The notes under the pieces are model-generated. The model was given only the letters and a program-made list of their open reading frames with translations. It made no database searches and had not been told where the DNA came from. From the IMG/VR virus record IMGVR_UViG_3300028553_000144, positions 1-26,070 of that record: DNA of 26,070 nucleotides, one strand, 5' to 3'. Source of the stretch: a virus. Positions within the stretch are counted from its first letter, which is position 1, and each line of letters starts with the position of its first letter. The position numbers and the translations under genes were made by a program. Of the stretch, positions 11,531 through 17,604 are shown piece after piece.

Positions 11531-11622
11531 TGCTAAATGTCCTATGCTTTAACTGTGGATCTATGTATCAAGTACCTTATGGGATTAAGTATCCTACTAG
11601 GGTTTGTCCTAAGTGTTCTTAG
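11530..11622 (+). CDS. 30-aa zinc-ribbon mini-protein
   Basis: taATG overlap with the previous gene. C6-x2-C9 and C26-x2-C29 with 16 residues between, a minimal zinc ribbon like the one at 297. Confidence 0.55.
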   Translation: MLNVLCFNCGSMYQVPYGIKYPTRVCPKCS

Positions 11623-11623
11623 C

Positions 11624-11652
11624 TTTACATACCGTCCAAAATCTGCTATGCT
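11624..11652 (+). promoter_or_regulatory. promoter TTTACA-N17-TATGCT
   Basis: TTTACA (11624-11629), 17 bp, TATGCT (11647-11652), ending 6 nt before the ATG at 11659. Confidence 0.6.
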
Positions 11653-11658
11653 TGGTAT

Positions 11659-11868
11659 ATGAATGATGTGAACTTTGACAAACCTTTACCCAAATATATC
11701 TTTGAGTCCTGCATTGACTGTGGTAAATTTATCAGGACAAACGACAAAACCAGACTTATCCTATTCATGATGGATCATTATGGGGGAGAAGGTATTAAGA
11801 TATGTAGTAAGACTTGGTATGGTCATTTTGTCTATACCCTGCTAAACTGGAAACACAGAAACTATTAA
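11659..11868 (+). CDS. Cys-containing hypothetical protein (69 aa), leaderless
   Basis: C18-x2-C21, a further Cys at 49 and basic/aromatic C-terminus (YGHFVYTLLNWKHRNY). Possibly metal-binding; not recognised. Confidence 0.55.
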   Translation: MNDVNFDKPLPKYIFESCIDCGKFIRTNDKTRLILFMMDHYGGEGIKICSKTWYGHFVYTLLNWKHRNY

Positions 11869-11876
11869 GGATAGTC

Positions 11877-12146
11877 ATGATTAAAAATGTTAGAACAAAG
11901 AACAATTCTTTCAGCACTGTCAGATATGACAAAGATGGCAACATCCTGACCCCATCTAGGCTAAAGGCACTTAGGAAAGCAAAGAAAGAAAACAATAATG
12001 CCCCTGTCAAAGGTGCTAAGTGGGTTAAGATTGTAAGCCAGTATATTACCACCTGCTCTGTCTGTAATGATAGGATCTTGGTTGGCAATCAGATACTTTG
12101 GAACAAGAAGAATAAGCAGACAAAGCATGTGAAGTGTTCATCTTGA
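11877..12146 (+). CDS. basic protein with C-terminal zinc knuckle (89 aa)
   Basis: ATG at 11877 has AAGGA upstream and follows the previous stop; an in-frame ATG at 11814 lies inside the previous gene. Basic N-terminal half (RLKALRKAKKENN), then C60-x2-C63 ... H84-x2-C87, a treble-clef-like zinc site (TTCSVCNDRI...HVKC). Probably binds nucleic acid. Stop overlaps a possible TTG start of the next gene. Confidence 0.65.
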   Translation: MIKNVRTKNNSFSTVRYDKDGNILTPSRLKALRKAKKENNNAPVKGAKWVKIVSQYITTCSVCNDRILVGNQILWNKKNKQTKHVKCSS

Positions 12147-12367
12147 AGATAGTAATTGAGGAGTATGTATCACCATTTAAGAAAGGCAAGAATGGAGGAA
12201 GAAGCCCTAAGAGGCTTCAAACAAACTTCAGGATAGATCCAATTCCCTGGAAGTGGGAACTCTACAATGGGTTAAACCTTCTCACATACGGGTATGCTCA
12301 TACTGAAGATGATGCTAATAAGATGGCGAATCAGGCTATTAACCAATATCGCCCTCATAGGGCGTAG
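12143..12367 (+). CDS. small protein (74 aa), paralogue of the 13149 product
   Basis: TTG at 12143, overlapping the previous TGA, is chosen because the protein then begins KIVIEEYV just as the related protein at 13149 begins with KVVVEEYV; a GTG at 12134 is the alternative. Shared core: IPWKWELYNGL...YGYAHTEDDA...AN.A, about 55 residues. Insert of basic residues (FKKGKNGGRSPKR) is absent from the paralogue. Function unknown. Confidence 0.6.
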   Translation: MKIVIEEYVSPFKKGKNGGRSPKRLQTNFRIDPIPWKWELYNGLNLLTYGYAHTEDDANKMANQAINQYRPHRA

Positions 12368-12410
12368 TAATGTTTATGACCTCTATTTTTCGCCGAACTT
12401 TAAACCGTGA

Positions 12411-12416
12411 TATAAT
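12411..12416 (+). promoter_or_regulatory. extended -10 promoter TGA-TATAAT
   Basis: TATAAT preceded by TG one base upstream (TGnTATAAT), no clear -35. Leader with AAAGGGGGAC before the ATG at 12439. Confidence 0.5.
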
Positions 12417-12438
12417 CAGTTAAACAAAAGGGGGACAT

Positions 12439-12792
12439 ATGCCATTTCCAGGAAACCATGACTTTAGCTACTACCGTGGTGATACATACGAATTTGATGT
12501 TGTTTTGAAGAACCAAGATGGCAGTAATTTTGATATATCCCTATATGAAACAGTAGCCTTTACCATCGGAACTCAGAGAGGTTCTGGGGGTACTAAGACT
12601 ACAGCTCTTGCTACAAAGGTTTTGCCATCTACCGTGAGATGTACAATTACATCTACAGTTGGCAGAGGACTGGCTGCAGGATCATATTTTTATGATGTTC
12701 AAATCACAGACACAACCCCAGATCCAGACACTATATATACAGTATTGACTGGAATTATGACAGTAGTGAACGATATAACTGGAGCATCATAG
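12439..12792 (+). CDS. virion-type beta-sandwich protein (117 aa)
   Basis: Strong Shine-Dalgarno (AAAGGGGGAC). The start (PFPGNHDFSYYRGDTYEFDV... then FDISLYETVAFTIGTQ) resembles the N-terminal Ig-like domain of baseplate or fibre proteins (BppU/DUF2479 type), with G-rich turns and repeated beta strands. Likely a structural or decoration protein; family assignment is by pattern only. Coupled to the next gene (tagtg). Confidence 0.6.
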   Translation: MPFPGNHDFSYYRGDTYEFDVVLKNQDGSNFDISLYETVAFTIGTQRGSGGTKTTALATKVLPSTVRCTITSTVGRGLAAGSYFYDVQITDTTPDPDTIYTVLTGIMTVVNDITGAS

Positions 12793-13025
12793 TGCCACAA
12801 ATATTGGTTCGTCAAAAAAACCCTAAAGCCAATATTTACCTTGGTAGAGAAACAATAACATTAAGAAACAAGATCCCAACTATTACTGTATATGATGATA
12901 CATACTTCCCACCTCCAGTGCCATACATTGATGGTGGCTTATATAATGAAGAATCTGCTTCTGTAGATGCAGGACTATACAATACAACATCTTGGGAAAT
13001 AGTATGGGATGGCGAATACGTTTAA
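12792..13025 (+). CDS. small virion-associated protein, putative (77 aa)
   Basis: GTG start overlapping the previous TAG by one base. Beta-rich with Pro/Tyr repeats (DDTYFPPPVPYIDGGLYNE... DAGLYNTTSWEIVWDGEYV); the repeated G-LYN element suggests a short structural repeat. Probably works with the 12439 product. Confidence 0.55.
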   Translation: MPQILVRQKNPKANIYLGRETITLRNKIPTITVYDDTYFPPPVPYIDGGLYNEESASVDAGLYNTTSWEIVWDGEYV

Positions 13026-13031
13026 ATATAT

Positions 13032-13060
13032 TTGACTTATCCCCACAAATTTGCTACAAT
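13032..13060 (+). promoter_or_regulatory. promoter TTGACT-N17-TACAAT
   Basis: TTGACT (13032-13037), 17 bp, TACAAT (13055-13060), ending 6 nt before the ATG at 13067. Confidence 0.7.
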
Positions 13061-13066
13061 AAATAC

Positions 13067-13168
13067 ATGAATATGATTGAAAGAAATGAAAAGTTTCAGG
13101 AAGAGTTTGGATGGCATATTGATCCATTAACAGGCGATGCTTGGAGATATGTTGAAAGTAGTCGTTGA
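13067..13168 (+). CDS. 33-aa hypothetical peptide, leaderless
   Basis: ATG at the predicted start site. Acidic/aromatic (RNEKFQEEFGWHIDPLTGD). Overlaps the next gene by 20 nt. May be a coding gene or a leader for it. Confidence 0.45.
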   Translation: MNMIERNEKFQEEFGWHIDPLTGDAWRYVESSR

Positions 13169-13328
13169 GGAGTATGTAGAAAAAAAACGTGTTGGATTCT
13201 ACATGCCATCTATCCCTTGGAAGTGGACCCTATATGATGGGTTGAAGGTTGTAAGATATGGATATTGCCATACAGAGGAAGAGGCTGAGATTGCAGCAAA
13301 TGGCGCTTTGAAGACTTATAGCCTATAG
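13149..13328 (+). CDS. small protein (59 aa), paralogue of the 12143 product
   Basis: Start placed at ATG 13149 by comparison with the paralogue; ATG 13137 is the in-frame alternative. Core KVVVEEYV... IPWKWTLYDGLKVVRYGY... HTEEEAEIAANGALK. Function unknown. Confidence 0.6.
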   Translation: MLKVVVEEYVEKKRVGFYMPSIPWKWTLYDGLKVVRYGYCHTEEEAEIAANGALKTYSL

Positions 13329-13338
13329 CTTGGCATGA

Positions 13339-13344
13339 TACAAT
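13339..13344 (+). promoter_or_regulatory. TACAAT -10 box
   Basis: TACAAT ending 6 nt before the ATG at 13351; the -35 region (TTATAG) is poor. Confidence 0.45.
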
Positions 13345-13350
13345 AAGTGT

Positions 13351-13476
13351 ATGAAAAAAGATAAGTGCTTCTTCTGCGATAAAGATGCAACACATTACGA
13401 TGTTGTAGTAAATCACCACGAATATGTGGTTGCAGATGTGTGCTTAAATCATCTATCAATGGGCCTTGTATCATAA
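13351..13476 (+). CDS. zinc-binding mini-protein (41 aa), leaderless
   Basis: C6-x2-C9 and C31-x2-H34 form a CCCH zinc site around a beta hairpin (YDVVVNHHEYVVAD). Function unknown. Confidence 0.55.
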   Translation: MKKDKCFFCDKDATHYDVVVNHHEYVVADVCLNHLSMGLVS

Positions 13477-13483
13477 TCCATGT

Positions 13484-13512
13484 TTGACTTTATTTTCTAA
13501 ATAAGGTATTAT
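13484..13512 (+). promoter_or_regulatory. promoter TTGACT-N17-TATTAT
   Basis: TTGACT (13484-13489), 17 bp, TATTAT (13507-13512), ending 6 nt before the ATG at 13519. Confidence 0.7.
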
Positions 13513-13518
13513 GTATGT

Positions 13519-13629
13519 ATGAACTGTAAAGCCTGCGGTATGGACAAAGAAAACATTGAATACTGGGATACTCATCAAACTATGTCAGATAAACACATAT
13601 GGTGCATTAAAGATAAAATTAAAGATTGA
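13519..13629 (+). CDS. zinc-binding mini-protein (36 aa), leaderless
   Basis: C3-x2-C6, H19, H26 and C29 may bind zinc. Basic C-terminus. Its last 11 bases overlap the end of the convergent sulfotransferase-like gene. Confidence 0.5.
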   Translation: MNCKACGMDKENIEYWDTHQTMSDKHIWCIKDKIKD

Positions 13630-14194
13630 TTGCTTTGCTTTTTGCAGCAAAATACAATTTTTTGTGTTTAGATAAATCAAGAGATTTAGTTTGTTTAAGT
13701 ACATCTTGATACAAAACAGACTCTTTTGATGTTATAAGTTTAATTGGGTTCTGTGTTTCTTTATACCATCTTTCATATTCTTGAAAGTTATGGTTTGACC
13801 CTAATACCGTACCACCAAACCTATTACATATAGCTTCTATTATCTGTGGAGTTTTTTCCTTTAAGTCTTCATATGCAAAAAATAAATCTGCATGCTCTAG
13901 AATAAATTCATAATGATTTATATACTCATTTAGTCTGTTATCAATTTTTGTATTTTGTTCCATTGTATTTATAGAAGCTAAGCATTCTTCTGGGCTTCTG
14001 ACTACTGTTATTATTGGGACACAAAGATTATTTTTATAATATTCTTTACCTATTGCGTGAAAAAAGTTTACTTTTAGGTCTGTATTTGTTAATATGTTCC
14101 AATATAACCAATGTTTGCCAGATCTAGGATAAGTAAGCATTGTTAAGTCTGGAATTTTATGGTATAAAAAATCTAAATAATTATTATTTTTCAT
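13619..14194 (-). CDS. P-loop sulfotransferase-like protein (191 aa)
   Basis: TYPRSGKHWL (21-30) matches the 5'-phosphosulfate-binding loop of PAPS sulfotransferases (consensus YPKSGTxW). RSPEECLAS (66-74) gives the Arg-x7-Ser spacing of the 3'-phosphate-binding motif (R66, S74). Predicted to transfer sulfate from PAPS to a glycan or other acceptor; small for the family, and the acceptor is unknown. On the minus strand inside a plus-strand region; predicted leaderless from a -10 at 14201-14206. Near glycan genes, so virion or host surface sulfation is an inference. Confidence 0.75.
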   Translation of the reverse strand: MKNNNYLDFLYHKIPDLTMLTYPRSGKHWLYWNILTNTDLKVNFFHAIGKEYYKNNLCVPIITVVRSPEECLASINTMEQNTKIDNRLNEYINHYEFILEHADLFFAYEDLKEKTPQIIEAICNRFGGTVLGSNHNFQEYERWYKETQNPIKLITSKESVLYQDVLKQTKSLDLSKHKKLYFAAKSKAINL

Positions 14195-14200
14195 ATATTC

Positions 14201-14206
14201 ATTATA
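14201..14206 (-). promoter_or_regulatory. -10 box of the sulfotransferase gene
   Basis: TATAAT on the minus strand, 6 nt before the ATG at 14194. Divergent from the promoter at 14214. Confidence 0.55.
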
Positions 14207-14213
14207 CCTTATC

Positions 14214-14242
14214 TTGACTTATTTACTGGTAAGTGATATACT
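14214..14242 (+). promoter_or_regulatory. promoter TTGACT-N17-TATACT
   Basis: TTGACT (14214-14219), 17 bp, TATACT (14237-14242), 7 nt before the ATG at 14250. Confidence 0.65.
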
Positions 14243-14249
14243 GATATAT

Positions 14250-14339
14250 ATGATAAACATATTATTTCTTATTACAGCATTTTTTATTGGCTATGTGACA
14301 TGCTATTTTGTTATGACATACAAGGTGGATCAAAATTAA
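14250..14339 (+). CDS. single-pass membrane peptide (29 aa), paralogue of the 16292 product
   Basis: Near-leaderless. Hydrophobic INILFLITAFFIGYVTCYFV then MTYKVDQN. The peptide at 16292 ends VMTVGVNQN and shares FF-GY--Y-VMT--V-QN. Possibly a small holin-like or membrane effector pair; role unknown. Confidence 0.55.
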   Translation: MINILFLITAFFIGYVTCYFVMTYKVDQN

Positions 14340-14352
14340 AGAGCCAAGTATT

Positions 14353-14451
14353 ATGAAGATGGACTGGAAAGCTTTAGGATATGAAAGGGTATATGTAGAT
14401 GGAAGATTACGATGGATTCCTCAGCAGATCAAAGAAGATAGAGAAGACTAG
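14353..14451 (+). CDS. 32-aa hypothetical protein
   Basis: ATG 14 nt after the previous stop; weak Shine-Dalgarno. Sequence looks coding (MDWKALGYERVYVDGRLRW). Overlaps the proposed start of the next gene by 53 nt, so one of the two starts may be wrong. Confidence 0.45.
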   Translation: MKMDWKALGYERVYVDGRLRWIPQQIKEDRED

Positions 14452-14641
14452 GATACTTCCACTTAGATGGATGGGTAATTTTTGTGAAAAATATGCTCAC
14501 TATCACCTAAATATGTTTTTACATTATAGAGATCATGATGATCTTGGTCTTGCTTGTAGGTACCACGCATATATGTCAACCTTTTTGTACAAGCCCTATC
14601 ATTGGTGGGGAACCTATTACGAATTAAACATGGAGGAATAA
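14399..14641 (+). CDS. hypothetical protein (80 aa)
   Basis: Tyr/His/Trp-rich C-terminal part (YAHYHLNMFLHYRDHDDLGL, FLYKPYHWWGTYYELNMEE) is protein-like; the first 24 residues are less so. ATG 14399 has GAAAGGG about 8-14 nt upstream; ATG 14471 is a shorter alternative that avoids the overlap. Not recognised. Confidence 0.55.
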   Translation: MEDYDGFLSRSKKIEKTRILPLRWMGNFCEKYAHYHLNMFLHYRDHDDLGLACRYHAYMSTFLYKPYHWWGTYYELNMEE

Positions 14642-14642
14642 A

Positions 14643-14825
14643 ATGAGTATGGATGAAATGATGCTAAGAATAGAAATTGCAGCAGAGATAGAGGCTATTC
14701 CAATTGTTCCAGGAGTAACAAATGCTTTGGGTATGCGTATTGCTGCTGCTAATATTGCAAGGGGAGAAGATAACTATATGACAGAATGGGCTAAAAAGTT
14801 TGAAACGCAGGTAGATTTTGAGTAA
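14643..14825 (+). CDS. small hypothetical protein (60 aa)
   Basis: GGAGGA upstream of ATG, 1 nt after the previous stop. Two helices with an Ala/Ile-rich centre (IAAEIEAIPIVPGVTNALG). Not recognised. Stop overlaps the next ATG. Confidence 0.65.
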   Translation: MSMDEMMLRIEIAAEIEAIPIVPGVTNALGMRIAAANIARGEDNYMTEWAKKFETQVDFE

Positions 14826-15490
14826 TGAAAAAAATTTATATGATTGGTGATTGCCATTTATCTAGAGCAATAGAGCATTATTATCCAGAAAAACATGATG
14901 TAGTTTTTATTCCTTGGTCTAAAGCTGCTAAGAAAATGCATGGATTTAGTGTTGAGCAAATGCGTGAAGAAGATGAAATGTCTTCTGGAGTAGAAATTGC
15001 TAGAACTGTTAACCATATGCCACAACCATTTTCAGTTATTAAAGATGATGGAGTTTTGGTTTTATGGCTTGGATATGTAGACACTAGAACATTTTTACCT
15101 AGGTACAAGAATGCAGATGAGACAGTAAAGAAATTTATTGACAATATAAATAATAACTTTATAAATTCTAGTGTTGTAGTGATAGAGCCATTACCTCAAT
15201 TTACTGAGATGTTGCTAAAGCATGAAGGAATTAGTCCATACTACACGCATGAGCAGAGAATTGATCAGAATCGTGAGTTTCTAGCTGCACTACATAAGTA
15301 TGCAAAAGAAGCGAGATTTGAAATAGTAATTACTCAGCAGGATATCCTAGATGCTCTTGGTGTACCTGAGCTAACTCCATCTATGACACATACAGATGCT
15401 CCACATCCAGTAGACGGATTAAAACCTGAGCATATGGAAAAGATCTGGAAATTATTTTCAGATAAATTAAGTTTTTTAGCAGTTGATTAA
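14825..15490 (+). CDS. SGNH/GDSL-hydrolase-like protein with Cys at the nucleophile position (221 aa)
   Basis: Starts MKKIYMIGDCH: the GDS(H) block I of SGNH proteins with Cys10 in place of Ser. A WLGYVDTR segment (81-88) fits the oxyanion block, and D191-x2-H194 (THTDAPHPVDG) fits the C-terminal catalytic Asp/His block. Predicted esterase or acyl/acetyl-handling enzyme, possibly acting on a glycan like the neighbouring glycan genes. A Cys nucleophile is unusual and may mean a changed or lost activity. Coupled (taATG) to the gene at 14643. Confidence 0.6.
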   Translation: MKKIYMIGDCHLSRAIEHYYPEKHDVVFIPWSKAAKKMHGFSVEQMREEDEMSSGVEIARTVNHMPQPFSVIKDDGVLVLWLGYVDTRTFLPRYKNADETVKKFIDNINNNFINSSVVVIEPLPQFTEMLLKHEGISPYYTHEQRIDQNREFLAALHKYAKEARFEIVITQQDILDALGVPELTPSMTHTDAPHPVDGLKPEHMEKIWKLFSDKLSFLAVD

Positions 15491-15495
15491 TTTAA

Positions 15496-15660
15496 TTAAA
15501 TATAAACATCTTCAAGACATCTAGTGCAGAACCAGTCTGCTGAATCACTAGATCTCTTTATTCCACCGTATATTATTTCATAATTGTTTATTTTATCAAT
15601 TACGTCTCCATGCATGTAGCCATATACTATAGGTATTAGGTGATGATCGCATTCATACAT
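15496..15660 (-). CDS. small Cys-containing protein (54 aa), minus strand
   Basis: Begins MYECDHHLIPIVYGYMHGDV and ends DWFCTRCLEDVYI. The order C-IPIVYGY...EIIYGG...W-C--C is shared with a common small bacterial protein of unknown function (IPI-YGYP...GEI-LGG...C--C), from memory. Predicted leaderless from a TATGAT box at 15667-15672 on the minus strand. Convergent with the SGNH gene, 5 nt away. Confidence 0.65.
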   Translation of the reverse strand: MYECDHHLIPIVYGYMHGDVIDKINNYEIIYGGIKRSSDSADWFCTRCLEDVYI

Positions 15661-15678
15661 ATACTAATCATACCATAG

Positions 15679-15707
15679 TTGCAATACCGCTGATTTTCTG
15701 ATATGAT
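15679..15707 (+). promoter_or_regulatory. promoter TTGCAA-N17-TATGAT
   Basis: TTGCAA (15679-15684), 17 bp, TATGAT (15702-15707), ending 6 nt before the ATG at 15714. Confidence 0.65.
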
Positions 15708-15713
15708 TGATCC

Positions 15714-15950
15714 ATGGAAACAACTGGGTGGACTAAAGATCTTGATGATGATCAAAAAGCATACGTGATGGATTTAATCATCACAACGGTAAAAGAGATT
15801 AGGGAACAGATTGCACTTGATATTGAGGCTACTGTTCCAGTATGGCAGAGGTTAGGCTTTATGAAAAGTCGTAGGACAAAGGCAGCTTTTAAGGTATGTG
15901 CTGCAATTGCAAGAGGACAAAACGAAAGGTTACATCATGGCAATGAATAA
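15714..15950 (+). CDS. hypothetical helical protein (78 aa), leaderless
   Basis: Acidic helical first half (DDDQKAYVMDLIITTVKEI), basic middle (GFMKSRRTKAAFKV). Not recognised. First gene of a short operon ending at the tRNA cluster. Confidence 0.65.
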   Translation: METTGWTKDLDDDQKAYVMDLIITTVKEIREQIALDIEATVPVWQRLGFMKSRRTKAAFKVCAAIARGQNERLHHGNE

Positions 15951-16068
15951 ACGTACATATGTATGTGAGGATAAAGAGTGTGGAACAACAATTACTATTA
16001 AAACAAAAGGCGATTTGGCAGAATCAATAATTTGTCCATGTGACAAAATCATGCCAGCTACTAAATAA
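15937..16068 (+). CDS. Cys-pair mini-protein (43 aa)
   Basis: AAAGG 6 nt before ATG, overlapping the previous stop by 14 nt. C10, C15, C33, C35 (Cx4C, CxC) suggest zinc. Ends directly before the next ATG. Confidence 0.6.
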   Translation: MAMNKRTYVCEDKECGTTITIKTKGDLAESIICPCDKIMPATK

Positions 16069-16299
16069 ATGTGGTCTTGGATATTAGCAGCAATTGGTGT
16101 AACTGGTATATTTTTGGTAGGTCGTAAGACTATTTGGGGTTGGCTAATACTTTGTGTTAATGAGTGCTTATGGATTGCTTATGCACTTGCTACAGATCAG
16201 TATGGCTTCATAGCTATGGCAATAGCATATGCAGCAGTTTATATTAAGTCTTATATACATTGGAAGAAAGATGAAAAGGAAGGAGTGGCAAATGCTTAA
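16069..16299 (+). CDS. small multi-pass membrane protein, PnuC-like fragment (76 aa)
   Basis: Three hydrophobic segments (about 4-16, 22-40, 46-64) and a charged C-terminus. The ECLWIAYALATDQYGF segment resembles the W-x2-YA-x2-T-x-QYGF region of PnuC-type nicotinamide riboside transporters, but the protein is much shorter than PnuC. May be a half-transporter or a related small membrane protein. Confidence 0.5.
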   Translation: MWSWILAAIGVTGIFLVGRKTIWGWLILCVNECLWIAYALATDQYGFIAMAIAYAAVYIKSYIHWKKDEKEGVANA

Positions 16300-16390
16300 G
16301 CTAATTGTTTTAACTGCAGTATCATTTTTTTCTGGGTATCTAGTTTCATACCTAGTAATGACTGTTGGAGTTAATCAGAATAAAGAATAA
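16292..16390 (+). CDS. single-pass membrane peptide (32 aa), paralogue of the 14250 product
   Basis: Overlaps the previous gene by 8 nt. Hydrophobic LKLIVLTAVSFFSGYLVSYL then VMTVGVNQNKE; shares the FF-GY and VMT--V-QN pattern with the 14250 peptide. Followed by tRNA-Met. Confidence 0.55.
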   Translation: MLKLIVLTAVSFFSGYLVSYLVMTVGVNQNKE

Positions 16391-16397
16391 CGTCATT

Positions 16398-16472
16398 GGG
16401 GCAATAGCTTAATTGGTTAGTAGCTTCAATCTCATAAATTGGAAGGTGTGGGTTCAAGTCCCACTTGCCCTA
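16398..16472 (+). tRNA. tRNA with CAT anticodon (Met, or Ile2)
   Basis: Acceptor GGGGCAA/TTGCCCT (first pair G-U), D arm with TTGG, anticodon stem TCAAT/ATTGG with loop CTCATAA, T arm GTGGG/CCCAC with TTCAAGT. Lacks the three G-C pairs of initiator tRNA, so elongator Met or a lysidine-modified Ile2. Confidence 0.85.
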
Positions 16473-16476
16473 CTAA

Positions 16477-16553
16477 ACACCAGTAGCCAAGTTGGTAAAG
16501 GCACCAGTCTTATATACTGAAGATCGTGAGTTCAATTCTCACCTGCTCTACCA
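16477..16553 (+). tRNA. tRNA-Ile(TAT), imperfect acceptor stem
   Basis: D arm GCC/GGC with TTGG, anticodon loop CTTATAT (TAT), T arm GTGAG/CTCAC with TTCAATT, encoded CCA (16551-16553). The acceptor ACACCAG/CTGCTCT has two C-C mismatches (2-71 and 4-69) and the anticodon stem one C-A. Either a divergent functional tRNA or partly decayed. Confidence 0.7.
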
Positions 16554-16554
16554 T

Positions 16555-16626
16555 ACCCCTGTAGCTCAGCGGAAGAGCGACGGACTTCTAATCCGCAGGT
16601 CGTTGGTTCAAATCCAATCAGGGGTG
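16555..16626 (+). tRNA. tRNA-Arg(TCT)
   Basis: Acceptor ACCCCTG/CAGGGGT, D arm GCTC/GAGC, anticodon loop CTTCTAA (TCT), T arm GTTGG/CCAAT. Reads AGA, the dominant Arg codon of the genes that follow. Confidence 0.9.
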
Positions 16627-16635
16627 CTATTCTGG

Positions 16636-16641
16636 TATAAT
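16636..16641 (+). promoter_or_regulatory. extended -10 promoter TGG-TATAAT
   Basis: TATAAT with TG one base upstream, just after the tRNA cluster and before the glycan operon; no good -35. Confidence 0.5.
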
Positions 16642-16662
16642 GGTTAAAACAAAGGGGTAGTC

Positions 16663-17604
16663 TTGGCTAATATAGTTTTTTTAGGTAACTTTCGTGTTGA
16701 CTATACCAGCGAATCTCACCATGCCAAGTCTTTAGAGGCACTTGGACATAAAGTTGTTAGGATGCAAGAGTCTGACGCTAGGTCAGAAGATATCTTGGCT
16801 GCTTGTGTAAATAGTGATCTTTTTATTTGGATACATACACATGGTTGGCAGACTTCAGGAAAAATAACTATGGAAAAGCTACTTGAAAGATTAAAAACGT
16901 TATCTATCCCAAGTATGACATACCACCTTGACTTATGGTTTGGCCTTCAAAGACAGAAAGACCTTGAATCATTTCCTGTATACAAATTAATTGATCACTT
17001 CTTTACCGTTGATAGCCAAATGGCTCAATGGTTTAATGAAAAGACCAACGTTAAGGGTCACTATCTTCCTGCAGGAGTATTTGGAGAAGAATGTATTTAT
17101 AGGCCAAGCATAACTAATCGTAAGGTGTTGTTTGTTGGTAGTAAAAAATATCATCCAGAGTGGCAATATAGAACAAAGTTAGTTGAATGGCTTGAAGATA
17201 CATACAAAAATAGATTTGAGCACTATGGTAGCGGTGGTATCAAAAGTGTTCGTGGAATTTCTTTAAATAAAATATACTGGACTACTAAGGTAGTTGTTGG
17301 AGATACGTTATGTCTAAACTTTAACTACCCTGACTATTGGTCTGATCGTGTTTATGAAACTCTTGGTCGTGGTGGTTTTCTTATACATCCATATGTTCAA
17401 GGGATGGAAAAAGAATTTGAAGATAGAAAGCATTTAGTTTTTTATGAGTATGGAAATTTTGAACAACTGAAGGAATTAATTGACTATTATGTAGAACATG
17501 AAGAAGAACGTGAGCAAATAAGAATTGCAGGGCATGAGTTAGTGAAGAATAACTATACCTACAAACATAGATGGAAGCATATACTTGAAGAGCTGGGACT
17601 ATGA
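16663..17604 (+). CDS. CgeB-like glycosyltransferase (313 aa)
   Basis: TTG start with AAAGGGG 6 nt upstream. Two-domain GT-B type: N-terminal Rossmann (ANIVFLGNFR), and the C-terminal donor-binding block SDRVYETLGRGGFLIHPY (227-244) followed by EYGNFEQLKELIDYY typical of CgeB/Glyco_trans_1_2 proteins. Predicted to transfer a sugar from a nucleotide sugar to a glycan or protein. First gene of a cassette whose stop overlaps the next ATG. Confidence 0.85.
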   Translation: MANIVFLGNFRVDYTSESHHAKSLEALGHKVVRMQESDARSEDILAACVNSDLFIWIHTHGWQTSGKITMEKLLERLKTLSIPSMTYHLDLWFGLQRQKDLESFPVYKLIDHFFTVDSQMAQWFNEKTNVKGHYLPAGVFGEECIYRPSITNRKVLFVGSKKYHPEWQYRTKLVEWLEDTYKNRFEHYGSGGIKSVRGISLNKIYWTTKVVVGDTLCLNFNYPDYWSDRVYETLGRGGFLIHPYVQGMEKEFEDRKHLVFYEYGNFEQLKELIDYYVEHEEEREQIRIAGHELVKNNYTYKHRWKHILEELGL

